A stretch of DNA of 64,000 bases from Gari tellinella (GCA_922989275.2 OV277863.1:20116001-20180000); one strand, 5' to 3'. Positions 1 to 10,916 are shown, numbered from the stretch's first letter. Translations and numbers: made by a program. Notes: generated by a model from the letters alone, not told the origin.

Positions 1-32
1 TCTTTACCTAAACCGTTTGCGGACGTTTTTTT

Positions 33-244
33 TTAACCCTTTCACTATCAATGACGCTAAAATGCCCGTTTGCAAACAGTTTGGAACCTGATCAGACGAC
101 GTTAAACGCGACGTCTGATCAGTTTCCAAACTGTTTGACATTCTGTTTTAATTTTCTTCAGTCATACTGCCTAAAATTTAACTTTGAAACAATATTTCAG
201 ACAACAATACTCAAGCAGACGACAATATGGCGGTGAAGGGGTAA
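33..244. mobile_element. Family B MITE-like element
   Basis: Ends TTAACCCTTTCACT...GGTGAAGGGGTAA with a central palindrome of CAAACAGTTTGGA..CTGATCAGAC arms and a GACGTTAAACGCGACGTC centre. Confidence 0.75.
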
Positions 245-627
245 AATCTCACGATAAATTTGATCAAGAAATTTGTGGTAAAACGTCTGTTCGATTAATA
301 ACAATAATTAAACATCCTCCCACCATAATATCCCCTGTTTAGAAAGCTGTGTAGTGGTTGGTTTAACCATAGTGAAATTAAAGCAGAAAACTCATTCAAG
401 GGCGTGTTGTGGGTTTTTTCCCAAACTGATTTTTATTAAGGTGTCACATTCCTTTAAAATCGAAATCGAATCATCTTTTGAGCAGTCGATATATCGTGTG
501 TTTACTGTTCTTTCTTTTTATTGAAGGGCTTTTGAAATATTTTGACGATGTTTTTATTGGTATAAATCATATGTTTAATTTTTTTATGATTTGACCCAAG
601 TGTTCAAGGAGATTGTGCAACATGTAA

Positions 628-825
628 ACAGTGGAGAAGACGTTATTCTTTCCCAATTTCCATTGCAAACAGTTTGGAGCCAGATCAGGCTCCAAACTGT
701 TTGCCAATCAGATAAAAATAGATAGTGAAAAAAGTCAAAAAGTTGTTATTTTCTACATTTTAATGTTTTGAGTTTGCGTTTCGTTTGCGTTTTAAACGGG
801 AAAGAATAACGTTTTCTCCACTGTA
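628..825. mobile_element. Family A MITE, shortened core
   Basis: Inverted ends ACAGTGGAGAAGACGTTATT / AATAACGTTTTCTCCACTGT with TA flanks. The core palindrome has lost its GACGCCG centre and reads GGAGCCAGATCAGGCTCC. Confidence 0.85.
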
Positions 826-900
826 GTCATATATTACAATGGGAAACACCTTTTCCTGCCCCGATACATGTAAACGTGTCAATGTTAACACTGTTTTGTC

Positions 901-1370
901 CATTACAAACAGTTTGAAGCCAGCTCAGATATAGTGTAATACCGGGTATCCCGGTGCCTATTTCAGGCTTTAATCTGCTTGCCACTAAAATAAAGTGAAA
1001 TCGTCAAAAGTTGATTCTCATTCATTTTTTACATTTTATTACATTCAATGTTTGCGTTTCGTTTCGTTTAAATGGGGACTAATGCTATCTTCCCAAATGT
1101 ATTGTTATGATTTATTGTCTAACGTAAAGCTAGTATAACCATACCTTTAATGTTAAGATTTATTGTCTAACGCAAAGCTAGTATAATCATACCTTTAATG
1201 TTTTCTCTAAAGTTTGACTGATCGATTGTGCAATATGGAAATATACATGTACTCGTGTTAAAGACTTTTCCTCAGTCCTTTGATGGACTACCCCCCCCCC
1301 CCCCATTGTCTGGATAGGTGTGGATTTTAACTGTCAGAGCATGCAGCACATGCTATCCCAATCTCAAATT
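901..1370. other. Repeat remnants, no gene seen
   Basis: The stretch contains a partial family A core (905-1085) with a rearranged palindrome and a 40-base direct repeat (GATTTATTGTCTAACG... near 1110 and 1151). It also has a poly-C run near 1291-1304. No coding signal was recognised. Confidence 0.4.
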
Positions 1371-1594
1371 ACCTGGTGGGGCTCAGATTATACTCATGCT
1401 CTAGTGATTTTCAATGGTTATTTCTAACCAAACTATCAAATATAATGGTTGGGTCTCACACGAGAAGCTTCAATGGTTCTTTGCTACTTCATGTCCATAA
1501 TATCCATGCTTCTTGCAAGGAAATTGTCTGGCAAGGCATTATGATCGAAAGGTCGTCAGAAGATGTCTTTAGCGGCCAACCTAAATTGGTGTAG

Positions 1595-1831
1595 GTTATT
1601 ATTCTTCCTCGTTTAAACGCAAACGAAACGCCAATGCATTGCAATAAATGGTAGAAACTGAAAATTTGTTATTAATTCTGACTACTCAGTTTAATCCGAG
1701 TGACAAACAGTTTGGAGCCTGATCAGACGCCGGGTTACCCGGCGCCTGGTCTGGCTCCAAACTGTTTGCAATGGAAATAATAGTTTTAGTGTAAACGCGT
1801 TTATTTAGAAAGAATAACGGCTTCTCTACTG
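1595..1831. mobile_element. Family A MITE, degraded left end
   Basis: The right end AAGAATAACGGCTTCTC and the core palindrome (1704-1770, GACGCCGGGTTACCCGGCG) are clear. The left end is diverged. Confidence 0.75.
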
Positions 1832-2411
1832 CATATTACTGGAAGGTTTACCTGTGTTGTCAGGGTTTATGCTACATTAAAATAGCTGTCACTGAGTGCT
1901 TTCTTTGGTATTAGATTAAAGCACTTGCACTTAGCGAATCTTTTATCATGCTGCCGCGGCGAAATATTATTGAAGAAATCTAAACGGTCCATTCTGTTCT
2001 CGTGAACCAGTTTCAAAAGATCTTGTAACTCAGTGTCTGGTCAGATTCTAATCTGTTTACCAGTCTGTTTAAAAATATAGTTAATATATTCATTAATATA
2101 TCATATAGTTTAAAATAATCGCGTTTGCGATTCTTTTCACTCAAACTAACATTAACATGTCTATCCAATTGTGAATAGCGGTACATAGGATGTTTCATTC
2201 TTCATACCCATCTATTGAGCTAGTACCATAATAACAAATTGAAACTTTCAATTTAACGCAATTTCCGACGACTCGACAAAGGTCAATACAACTTTATGAG
2301 CAGTTTCAGTTTCTCGCGTATAAATTTCCACTACAGACAAACTTATATTTAAGGTCTACAAAAACAATTATTCATAAGCAGTCATATATATGTGTATCAG
2401 TTTAATGCATG

Positions 2412-2500
2412 GCAAGAGTAAAGCAGAAAGCTCCTACAGGAGCTTTCTGCTTTACTTTTATCATGCGTTAAGCAGTCACCTGTTGTAGAGATATCCATGC
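2412..2500. repeat. Isolated C/D-type hairpin
   Basis: GTAAAGCAGAAAGCTCC then GGAGCTTTCTGCTTTAC form a near-perfect palindrome, followed by GCAGTCACCTG as in family D. Confidence 0.65.
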
Positions 2501-2519
2501 TTCTTCAACAATTGAACCT

Positions 2520-3300
2520 TTTGGTTTGACTGTACCGGTATATTTCATTAACGTTGTCCTAACATGAGCCAAATAAGATGGATCTAAAGCGATGCCAAAT
2601 ACGTGTTATTTGCATAAAACCCACATTAACCGAACAAAACTGCGTCTGGGTACGTGCACTTTGAAAGCAAGTTTAATATGGTTATTTATTGTGGGAAAAT
2701 ACTTTTTATTATTCACCAACGTCTCCTGTGTGTTTTTGAAGTTCAACCATTTAGTTGGTGTCTGGTCTATTCAGGGAATCATGATGAAATTGTATAGAAG
2801 AAACTGAACTTTTCAACCTTTTCAATTTGGTATACTTGGTGTCTAAGATAACAAAGGGAAACTAATAAAACAGTTACGACCTTGGATATACCTGATTTCT
2901 TAGGCAAAGGTATAGCCAAATTTCGATAACTCCCTTATAAGTCCCTTATCCAATTACGTCATGAATACGCCTTTTAACGCCTTTACTGTATTCCTCAATT
3001 GACGAAAATAATTCGACTTTATACAGTCCTGAATATGCACCACAAGAACTAGTTTCTCTACCCTAGCATAGTAAGCTTAAAGCAGTCTGGAATGCGTCTT
3101 ATGCTTTACTTCCAATTTGCTTGAAGTGGTCACATGTCTTCAAAACTAGACACAGACTATGGGATAAATGGTTAAGACCTTGAGGATACATGATTTCTTT
3201 GGCAACTATACACTCGAACCTCGATAATTATGACTTATTTAAAGTCGAACATAATCGTGTATATGCAGTTAACATTTGACCCGTGCCATGAAAATACCTG
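2520..3300. other. No gene seen; weak family C-like traces
   Basis: AT-rich sequence with fragments resembling family C (for example 2955-3120: 'cgccttttaacgcctttactgtattcctcaattgacgaaaataattc' in outline, then CTTAAAGCAG). No exon was supported. Confidence 0.35.
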
Positions 3301-3361
3301 ACTTATTACATTGCAAACATTGTACAGCAAGGCCAGCCGCCGCGTCAAAGACGCAGCAGCT

Positions 3362-3597
3362 GGGGCCCGTTTTACTAAACTACTTACGCAAAACTTTTGC
3401 GTAAGTCAAAAATTAAATCTTGATTTTTTTTTTTCACTTGCTACAAACAGCAAATAGCCATATCAGAGGACGCGCTTAAAGCGCGTCCTCTGATTTGGCT
3501 ATTTGCTGTTTGCAAACGTTTATGATCGAAAAATAAGAGTTAAACGATTTTGACTTACGCAAAAAATTTGCGTAAGTAGTTTAGTAAAACGGGCCCC
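3362..3597. mobile_element. Family F element with an exchanged hairpin core
   Basis: Ends CTGGGGCCCGTTTTACTAAA and its complement, with sub-terminal TTACGCAAAACTTTTGCGTAA. The core is a CAAACAGCAAATAGCCATAT / GCTATTTGCTGTTTG palindrome centred on GGACGCGCTTAAAGCGCGTCC (21 bp palindrome at about 3468-3488), unlike the other F copies. Confidence 0.8.
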
Positions 3598-3903
3598 AGG
3601 TCTTGATCTACACAATTTGACACCCACTTGCATTTAAAGCTTGTTATGTTGCTGTGCTATACGGTTTTAGTAGTGTAGACCAAACTCAGATACAGAGCTA
3701 GGAATGATAATGGTGCTTGGTATTTACAATGTTGTAATGCACTAATGCTTGTTTTGTCATGGCATGGCTCATTTGATATATAACTTCTGCTCGCTTTCAT
3801 GATAGAGTGTTATTCCGTTCTTTGCAAAGCGTGACAGCTTATTTCAAGTTTTGATACTTCAAACAGTTGGTTTTAATTGATTGCCTTCCTTGTTCAATTT
3901 CAG

Positions 3904-4086
3904 ATTAATCCAATCAGTCAAGATAAAATTCAACTTGCAAAGCAAAACTATCCGCACGAGACTGGAGAACTTCGGGAAGCTTCGGAGTTTATTGAAATAA
4001 GTCCAAGTGAGCAACTTACATTTAAAAGAGCAGTCACAGTGAAGTTACCACTTCCGGCTGGATTCGAAGAGGATGAAGACAAAAAG
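3904..4086 (+). CDS. ZU5/Death gene, exon a (ZU5 middle)
   Basis: This exon is preceded by a TTCAATTTCAG acceptor and followed by a GTGAGC donor. It holds 61 codons in phase 0. It ends with the pattern EFIEISPSEQLTFKRAVTV followed by KLPLPAG, the typical ZU5 run in which a 'P.gltF.rPv.l.lP' strand pair precedes a variable loop. The following intron opens with a poly-C run near 4132. Confidence 0.8.
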
Positions 4087-7000
4087 GTGAGCCCTTTAAC
4101 CACTCCGTCGCTTAATGTATATACAGATTACCCCCCCCCCCCCCCTTTGTTGCCAAGTAGTCGCCTGCCTAATACTATAGACGTAAAGACCATGGCTATT
4201 TAATATTTACTAACTAATGTCATGTGGATCCATGCTTATATATTAGTTTAGTTCATTATTTATACAAGGAGTGCCTGGTCTATATTCTCATTTTATTTTT
4301 ATTTATAGTTTTTGTTATATATTGAAATTCCGATCACCAAACAGTGAAGACTCTGCTCAGACGCCGCATCATGCGTCGTTTGATCAGAGTCTACACTCTT
4401 TGCATAAGTCCCCTTTTTATGGGACGCTAGGCACTCATGGTGTAGAAACATTTATCCAGTCATTGCCATGACGTCATATAATTTAAACTGTAGCTGTAAC
4501 AACAGTTGTCGTTTACTTTTATTTGTCAAATTTGAAGTTTAGATAAATTGACTAAAGTAATATTGTGATGGGTCTCTAACAGTTTGGCTCCTGCGTTACG
4601 TGACGTAAGGGTCCACATCGTTTGCAAATAACCCTCGTAGGACCATACAGGGCACGGTACATGTAGTGAAGAATTAATTGTTAAGAGGAATACATATATT
4701 TGAGCTGAATAAAATGTATGTATGTATGTTTATAGGTAAAGACGTGAACGTGTGTTTCTTTAAGAGAAAGGGTTTATCCGAAACTCTTACAATGACCTGA
4801 AAACATTCTAAAGTATTGAATGTAGTGCTCCCTGTGTACAACAACACCAAATGGGAGACACAGAGTGTGTGTGTTCTTTTGTCAAAATGTCCACTGATAT
4901 GTAACTTTGAGAAAATACAGCACATTGCAACAGCGGCAAGGGTCGTTGTAGGGAGGGAGTTGTTGTTGAGAGAAACACTGTAAATGTAGTTGTTTTACAT
5001 GACTGTTGTTTTTCTGTTTCAGACGAGCGACATTGCAGTGTTACAGAAAACGAGTAAGGGTTGGATTGTGCTCGACTGTAACTACAAATTTACAAGAACC
5101 ACTGTCACATTTGATGTCAAAGAGTTATCATTGTAAGTTTTTGTCGCTTACAACAGTATTCCTATTCACCGGTCCGTCTTACGAAACGTCGTCCGACAAA
5201 ATATTGTCGTAAGTTAGATTCGAAAATTCTCAATTATTATTTATTTCTCCATCTAATTTGTCTTGTGACGATTCTAAAGAGATGTCACAAAACAGGATTA
5301 GATAGACAAATTGAGAATTTTCTATGTATTATTAGATGTATTTTAAAGTTTTGACTTACGACGTTACGTAAGACAGTCCCCTGAATATTACTAGCAGCAA
5401 ACTGCTTTGAAGAAAGACTTATTACATCTATATAACATAAATGGGGTTTCTATCGTACTTTAAGTTTGCATTATACTCCATATAAAAGACTTTCTATAGA
5501 TATTCTATTCAAATGACGCGATATACAAGTTTGGTTTTTTGGTGTCTATACAATAAAGCATGTGCGTGGTAGTTTGATTAGTCAGAATTTTAGCAGAAAG
5601 GTAAAATCTGACCAATCAAATGCTTGAGAACGATCTCAGACTTAATTCAATTCAAACGCTTTATAAACATTGAACCGGATTTTCCCATTAATCGTACCCG
5701 TACCCCAAGAACGGGCGCTAATTTCAAACAGATTGGAGCCGGATCAGACACTAAAAGTAACTCGGCAGCTGATCAGGGTCCAAAATGTTTGACACATAGA
5801 TATAATGATAAAACTCGTTCAATGTAAAAACATATTGTCACTTTATACATTGTATAATTTATCTAATCTCAATTCGTTCACGTTTAGTTTCGATTAAGTG
5901 GAAAACAAATACATGTAGCAGTTACAATTCCCATTGTATCATTTTAGGTTCTGTGTGGCCCTTTCAAAACAAGATAGAAAGACTGCTTTATTCAGGTCCA
6001 TCACGGTGTTAGAGGACCGAATCAACAAAGAATTGGGCGAGGTACTCGTGTTTATCAATCTGCAAGAGAAATTCTGGGTTATGGTTCTTGAGTGTTGTCC
6101 GCTGTCTCGGAAGGAGGAGAGAATATCAGAGCGGAAAGACAAAGGATACCGATTCGTGGAAAAATCACAAATACAAAGAGAGGAGTTCGTGGAGAAGAAG
6201 CCAGCTTTCAGCAGAAGACCCCCGCCAATGGCCCAGAAAACAAGGGAAGTCAATAATAATGGGTTTGAGATTTTCGACAGTATGAAATGGAGCATAGAAG
6301 TGACAGATGACATTAAAGTTAGTTATGAGAGTGACTATCTTGATAACAAAGAACTTCAGTTCTTTAAGTTTCTCCCGGAAAGTTATAGACGCTTTGTTAT
6401 AGAACCAAAAACGAACGAGGAGAAAGGACTTATAGGCAATATCAGTTTTGTTCCAGTAGATTTTTCCGACCAGCTGGCAAAGTTTGCAGCAACTATGAAA
6501 TTCAAGGTAGAGATTTCGGAGGACACGGTTCGGGCCTATTTCAAACCAGAGTTCGTTCCAGAAGAGCCGAAACCAGAAAAGGAGAAACCGAAGCTAGACT
6601 TTGATTTCAATATAAAACAGAATGAGGAAAAGAACGGAGACCCACAGATACCTAGGTTTAAACCTCTACCACCGACCGTCATGGAGCGGTTGATGCGAAC
6701 AAGCCGGAAACCTATCATACGTAAGTGTGCCATTTACATGTACACCCATTTAAATCCTAATAAGAATGGCATTACGAAAGTGTACATTATGCACAAATGC
6801 TATTGCGAATTGTATAGATAAAATGCTATTGCAATAGTGTATATATAATTTATAACCATATGTTTGGTATTGCTATAATATAAATATACATAAAAATGAA
6901 TATAAATATTGATAGTCGATAATAAACAAAGTAAAAGCGATTGCGATAGTGTATGGACATAAATATCTGATGATTCTGATAATATACAAAGCAAATGCAA

Positions 7001-7902
7001 TTGCTACAGTATGTCGATACAAATATTGGATTAATATGATATAAAATGTAAATACCGGTATGCTTACGATAGTGTATAGAAACAAATATGCGATTACAAA
7101 AGGAGGATCCGTCGTGCATACATTGTAATTATATAATTTATTGATACTAAGATGCAAAAAGTGGACAAATAAAACAATCGTTTCGATTATGTAAACATAA
7201 ATACCATTCTAAATGTTAAAAAATATACATTTGCATATAATATTGTAAACAAAACGTTCTACAGTGGAGAAAACGTTATTCTTTCCCAATAAACGCGTTA
7301 ACGCTAAAACTATTATTTGCAGTCCAAACAGTTTGGAGCCAGATCAGACGCCGGGTAACCCGGCGTCTGATCAGGCTCCAAACTGTTTGCCACCAAGATA
7401 AACATGAATTATCAGAATTGTCCAACAGTTGTACTTTTCTACGTTTTAGTGTTTTGCGTTTGCGTACGTTTGCGTTTAAACGGGAAAGAATAACAGATTC
7501 TCCACTGTATGCCTTGTTGTGGTACTATGTCCATTTAATATTAACCTGTGATGTTTCTTACTTTCAGTGGAGAAAGAGTCCAAGATTCTATCAGGCAAGA
7601 GTCTGATGACGCTCTCTAAACTTGTACCGGAAGGATTGACATTGGCCGTTCACCTTGACCTTCCTGACAGTACCATCACTGGGCTCGGGTTTGATGCTAT
7701 CTCCAATGGCCTTGGCATGATTGATGTGACCTACAAAATACTTCTCTACTGGAAACGTCAGCAGAAGGACAAGAAAGATGGCGCCGTGAATAATCTGACC
7801 TTTGCCCTTAGAGACATGGGTCGTGATGACATTGCTGCCATTGTAACGGAACGGCATAAAGAAAACAAAGACTTAACATTAGATTGTTTCATAAAATCAT
7901 GA
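3904..7902 (+). CDS. ZU5 / UPA-like / Death-domain protein, 3' part, four exons
   Basis: Four exons (3904-4086, 5023-5132, 5948-6720, 7568-7902) join in phase to give the last 466 residues of a protein ending at TGA 7900-7902. Visible order: the C-terminal half of a ZU5 domain (residues about 1-98), a UPA-like and charged linker segment (about 99-354), and a Death domain (about 363-460). This resembles the PIDD1, UNC5/UNC5CL and ankyrin superfamily, whose Death domains assemble signalling complexes by homotypic contacts. No exon for the ZU5 start or an upstream LRR, Ig or ankyrin part was found, so the exact orthologue is open. It is probably cytoplasmic or at a membrane's inner face; no membrane segment is seen in this part. 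The assignment rests on motif-level recognition, not on a search. Confidence 0.75.
4320..4640. repeat. Hairpin remnants (E- and B-type)
   Basis: A CAAACAGTGAAGACTCTG / CAGAGTCTACACTCTTTGC palindrome lies at 4337-4404. A strongly diverged B-type element follows at about 4455-4640 with TCTAACAGTTTGGC and CATCGTTTGCAAATAA. Confidence 0.5.
4821..4982. mobile_element. Family J element, shortened
   Basis: TGTAGTGCTCCCTGTGTACA at the left and a right end resembling GGGAGGGAGTTGTTGTT..CACTGTA. The palindromic core seen in the longer copies is absent. Confidence 0.6.
5023..5132 (+). CDS. ZU5/Death gene, exon b (ZU5 end)
   Basis: The acceptor is TTTCTGTTTCAG and the donor GTAAGT. The 110 bases encode DIAVLQKTSKGWIVLDCNY and then a TRTTVTFDVKELS strand, matching the last ZU5 strands ('lyllrkte.gWe...vtf.v..fS'). 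Two bases of a Leu codon carry over the intron. Confidence 0.8.
5165..5383. mobile_element. Family F element, diverged
   Basis: Sub-terminal TTGTCGTAAGTTAGATT and its counterpart ACTTACGACGTTACGTAAG surround the usual F core, TCTTGTGACGATTC..GATGTCACAAAACAGG. The element lies in an intron of the ZU5/Death gene. Confidence 0.65.
5568..5800. repeat. Family M palindrome plus B-type hairpin remnant
   Basis: GATTAGTCAGAATTTTAGC / AATCTGACCAATCAAAT (5576-5625) is a copy of the palindrome also seen at 17334 and 58957. Bases 5722-5792 keep a CAAACAGATTGGAGCC / GGTCCAAAATGTTTG hairpin. Confidence 0.55.
5948..6720 (+). CDS. ZU5/Death gene, exon c (UPA-like segment and linker)
   Basis: This is the largest exon, 773 bases, with an ATTTTAG acceptor and a GTAAGT donor. 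It opens with LFCVALSKQDRK, fitting the start of a UPA-type beta domain after ZU5. A basic/acidic stretch follows (ERISERKDKGYRFVEKSQ), then a region without a recognised domain, and a Pro/Glu/Lys-rich linker (EEPKPEKEKPKLDFDF) that leads to the Death domain exon. The UPA assignment is by position and general pattern only. Confidence 0.75.
6790..7100. repeat. ~68-bp tandem repeat in the last intron of the ZU5/Death gene
   Basis: About four diverged units share ATTGCGATAGTGTATRG.CATAAATAT-like blocks (near 6827, 6939, 7002 and 7066). Confidence 0.6.
7261..7509. mobile_element. Family A MITE, full length (249 bp)
   Basis: Ends ACAGTGGAGAAAACGTTATT and its complement, TA on both sides, and a perfect core palindrome 7323-7391 (GGAGCC..GATCAGACGCCG, centre GGTAACC). 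It sits about 58 bases upstream of the Death-domain exon acceptor. Confidence 0.9.
7568..7902 (+). CDS. ZU5/Death gene, last exon (Death domain)
   Basis: The acceptor is TTACTTTCAG and the frame is open to TGA 7900-7902, 111 codons with the stop. The segment from SGKSLMTLSKLVPEG to LTLDCF has the Death-domain layout: helix 1 'l..ls..v', helix 2 'LA..L.lp.s.I..l', a long middle with KILLYWKRQQ (the conserved 'lL..W' helix 5) and a last helix LRDMGRDDIAAIV. A tandem repeat and a family A element sit in the intron just upstream. No AATAAA signal lies close to the stop; the first AATAAA I noticed is near 8776. Confidence 0.85.
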
Positions 7903-8078
7903 AAAAAAGCATTTATGTTTTGGTGAGCATACTTTGGTATGGTTGCTGTCATTGTGATATAAAAGTCATGAAAACATGGGAGTTGAGCCATGAAATGTGA
8001 TAGTAAAATATATTACCTCATTGTTCAACCGTCAAACAGTGACTTGCATACAGTGAAGATGTTATTACTTCTAGTTTA

Positions 8079-8302
8079 TTTAACCCCTTCACTGCCTGTG
8101 ACGTCATCAATTTTAAACAATTGTCGTCTGCTTTTATTTCTAAAATTAAATATTAGGTACATGTATTTTGACTTAAGAAATATTGAAATGAGGGTCAAAC
8201 AGTTTGGATCCTGATCAGACGCCGCGTTACGCGGCGTCTGATCAGGATTCAAACTGTTTGCAAATAACTACTATACTCGGGGTAAGGCAGTGAAGGGGTT
8301 AA
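8079..8302. mobile_element. Family B MITE, full length
   Basis: Ends TTAACCCCTTCACTGCC and GGCAGTGAAGGGGTTAA. The core palindrome is CAAACAGTTTGGATCCTGAT with a GACGCCGCGTTACGCGGCGTC centre region (21 bp at about 8219-8239). A right-end fragment of family A follows directly (8303-8332). Confidence 0.9.
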
Positions 8303-8339
8303 ACTGGAAAGAATGACATTTTCTCCGCTGTAAGGTAAC

Positions 8340-8800
8340 AAATGATGCCTCGGACTCCCATTGAATGATTACCCAAACACTGTGATAACTCGTGTTTGTT
8401 ATAACTCAAAAAGGAATGTGATGGCAATTTTGTCCTAAAAGCAGATTTGAGTGAAACGGAAAACTCCTTTGGGAGACTTTTGATATACTTGCGTTCGTAT
8501 CTCCTGTTTTAAAGTCAAATACAAACTTCAGTACATGGTCTTTATACTTGGATTTCCAATAATTTAACATTAAATTTTAGCATGCATTTTCCATTCATTC
8601 ATATTAAGCAATCATCGTGAATGCGTGTTATTTGTACGTATATATACGTCTGTTCTTGTAAATGATTGGATGCAATTTTCTTCAACCAACTATCTGCACA
8701 ATTTAAATGTCTGTGATGTTTGCTTGTTAATCTTCACCCTGCAAAAATATATAAATTAAGCTTTATACATTTCTAAATAAAAGAACTTAAAGACAATTGG
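8340..8800. other. No gene or clear repeat
   Basis: AT-rich stretch 3' of the ZU5/Death gene. It holds an AATAAA near 8776 that could serve as a distant polyadenylation signal, but nothing else was recognised. Confidence 0.3.
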
Positions 8801-8875
8801 CAAACATGTTGGACCCAGATCAGACACGACGTTACGCGGCGTCTGTTCTACATCCAAACTGTTTGCAAATACCAC
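8800..8875. repeat. B-type hairpin, degraded
   Basis: GCAAACATGTTGGACCCAGA / TCCAAACTGTTTGCAAAT around a GACACGACGTTACGCGGCGTC centre. Confidence 0.6.
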
Positions 8876-8901
8876 TAAAGTCGTGATCGGCAGGATAAGG
8901 A

Positions 8902-9152
8902 TTAACTCATTATCCCCTGAATCTGCCAATGGACAATTCCAGTTTGCAATAAAGGCTGGTCTATTTTAGACTATTTAGGATTGTTTTTTGTAATAAATTA
9001 CAAAATGACAATCAGTGAAGTCCCTAATCAGAGGGCTCCTGCAGGAGCCCTCTGATCAGGGACTTCACTGTTTGCATATGACAAGGGTACTCTTTACAGG
9101 TACACATTTGGTTAAGGACGCATATATCTGTCACTAGGGCTCAATGAGTTAA
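8902..9152. mobile_element. Family E MITE, full length
   Basis: Ends TTAACTCATTATCCCC and GGGCTCAATGAGTTAA. The core is GTGAAGTCCCTAATCAGAGG / CCTCTGATCAGGGACTTCAC. Confidence 0.85.
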
Positions 9153-9330
9153 CATATAAAATACAGGAAGCCATATATCATCCTTCACGCTCATTTTGGA
9201 CGGCAAAGTAATCAAATGATGAGTTGTTTAGCGGCATGTAAGTACTCAGTATTGCCTTGATAGAGACTGTGAGCGAAGTGAGAAATACGTGCAATGTCCA
9301 TCAACATCCCCATATACATGTACATATGGT

Positions 9331-9569
9331 ACAGTGGAGATATCGTTATTCTTTCTCGTTTAAACGCAAATGCAAAAGACTAAAATGTAGAAAATAGCAT
9401 CTTTAATAAATTTCCAACAATCTATATTAATCCGAGTAGCAAACAGTTTGGAGCCTGATCAGACGCCGGGTTACCCAGCGTCTGATCTGGCTCCAAACTG
9501 TTTGCAATGGGAATAATAGTTTTAGCGTAAACGCGTTTATTGGGAATGAATAACGTTTTCTCCACTGTA
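9331..9569. mobile_element. Family A MITE
   Basis: ACAGTGGAGATATCGTTATT and AATAACGTTTTCTCCACTGT ends with TA flanks. The core is GGAGCCTGATCAGACGCCGG. Confidence 0.88.
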
Positions 9570-9669
9570 CATGATCCAACTGAAAGCCGATATGCATTTC
9601 ATAACGAGTTGTGTTTGTGAAACAGATGTTGACTAAACAAATGAAATGATTGTATGTAATTAAAGAACA

Positions 9670-10060
9670 TTTAAACAATAACTTTATTACATGTAACGAA
9701 AGCATAGAATAAATAAAAAGCTCCAAATTATCGTTTCATTACATGTAATGAAAGCATATCATTAATAAATAAAAAATAGATGTAAACAGTGGGTTTATTA
9801 CATGTTATAAACGTATATCATTTAGAAAAGCAGATCTAAGCAAAAGTTTTATTACATGCTTATGATTGTTATGAAAGCATAGCATTAATAAATACAGATG
9901 TAAAGAATAGTTTCATTACATGTAATGAAAGCATACAGTAGCATTGATAAAAGCAGATGTGAACACTTTCTAGTTCTCTTACATTTAATGGATGTAATTG
10001 TAAACATTATTTTTCTACGTATCATTACATGTAATTAAACGTATAGCATTAACTAAGACA
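9670..10060. repeat. Tandem repeat carrying the palindrome ATTACATGTAAT
   Basis: At least five diverged units of roughly 65-80 bases contain TTATTACATGTAAYGAAAGCA-like blocks (20-base window; near 9680, 9735, 9797, 9850 and 9913) and spacer text such as ATTAATAAATA and GCAGATGTAAAC. Confidence 0.65.
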
Positions 10061-10174
10061 GATTTACAATGTGTTCAGTGTATGTTTGCGATTTGTTTCA
10101 ATATCAGTGCCTTAATAATTACAGTTTGTCGTCTGGTCCGACGCCGGGTTACTCGGCGTCTGATTAGGTTAAAC

Positions 10175-10383
10175 TACAGTAGAACCTCTCTATTACGACC
10201 ACTAAAACGAGGACTAATTGATTGCTTAACAGACAGGTGACAGCTTAAAGCAGGGCGACAATAAAACAGAAAGCTCCTAAAGGAGCTTTCTGTTTTACTG
10301 TCACCTTGCTTTAACCAGTCACCTGTCGTAAACATTTAATAATTAAAACAAGACAGTGGTCGTAATAGAGAGGTTTTACTGTA
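10175..10383. mobile_element. Family D MITE
   Basis: Ends TACAGTAGAACCTCTCTATT and AATAGAGAGGTTTTACTGTA. The core is AACAGAAAGCTCC / GGAGCTTTCTGTTTTAC inside TTAAAGC..GCTTTAA arms. Confidence 0.88.
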
Positions 10384-10620
10384 TTTGCATTTGTTCTTGG
10401 AATACAAGCTCCAATGCTGGAAAGGTATAACGTTTTACCCATTATGAACTGTACACAAGATTTATCATTAAATATAATTATGAAGCATAAGATGTTTATA
10501 TAACAGAATATTGGAGATATTAATGGAGGTGTTTTCGGATATGTACAAACAATTACAGAAATAACTATACATGTAGCATGACCAAATGCCAACGAGATAC
10601 ATGCAGTGTGTATATGTAAT

Positions 10621-10819
10621 ACAGTGGAGAAGATGTGTTCCCTTCCCATTAAACGCTTTTATGCAGAAACAATAATTTCAACTGCAAACAGTTTGAAACC
10701 TGATGGACGACGTGTAACCCTACGTCTGTTCTGGCTCAAAACGGTTTGTAATGGGCAAAGGGCTTTAAAAATAGCAGAACCGCGTTTATTAGGAAATGAT
10801 AACGTCTTCGCCCACTGTA
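10621..10819. mobile_element. Family A MITE, diverged
   Basis: ACAGTGGAGAAGATGTGTTC left end and AACGTCTTCGCCCACTGTA right end. The core palindrome is imperfect (GACGACGTGTAACCCTACGTC, 21 bp near 10705). Confidence 0.8.
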
Positions 10820-10916
10820 AAACCCATCAATACGCCTCAATGTTGTTGTTTTTTGTGTATATGAGAGCATCAAAACCATTTGTCATTTCATGTATATAAG
10901 TAAATGCATTTGCATA

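Noticed and set aside
1291..1304. Poly-C runs (also near 4132 and 21593) as functional i-motif sites
   Set aside because: Simple homopolymer runs, two of them next to repeats. Nothing in context supports a function.
1376..1594. + strand frame of 72 codons as an upstream exon of the ZU5/Death gene
   Set aside because: The sequence does not resemble the start of a ZU5 domain and no fitting splice sites were found.
6850..7157. Overlapping reverse-strand hydrophobic frames that look like membrane proteins
   Set aside because: They lie in an AT-rich tandem repeat inside an intron. The hydrophobic residues come from base composition.
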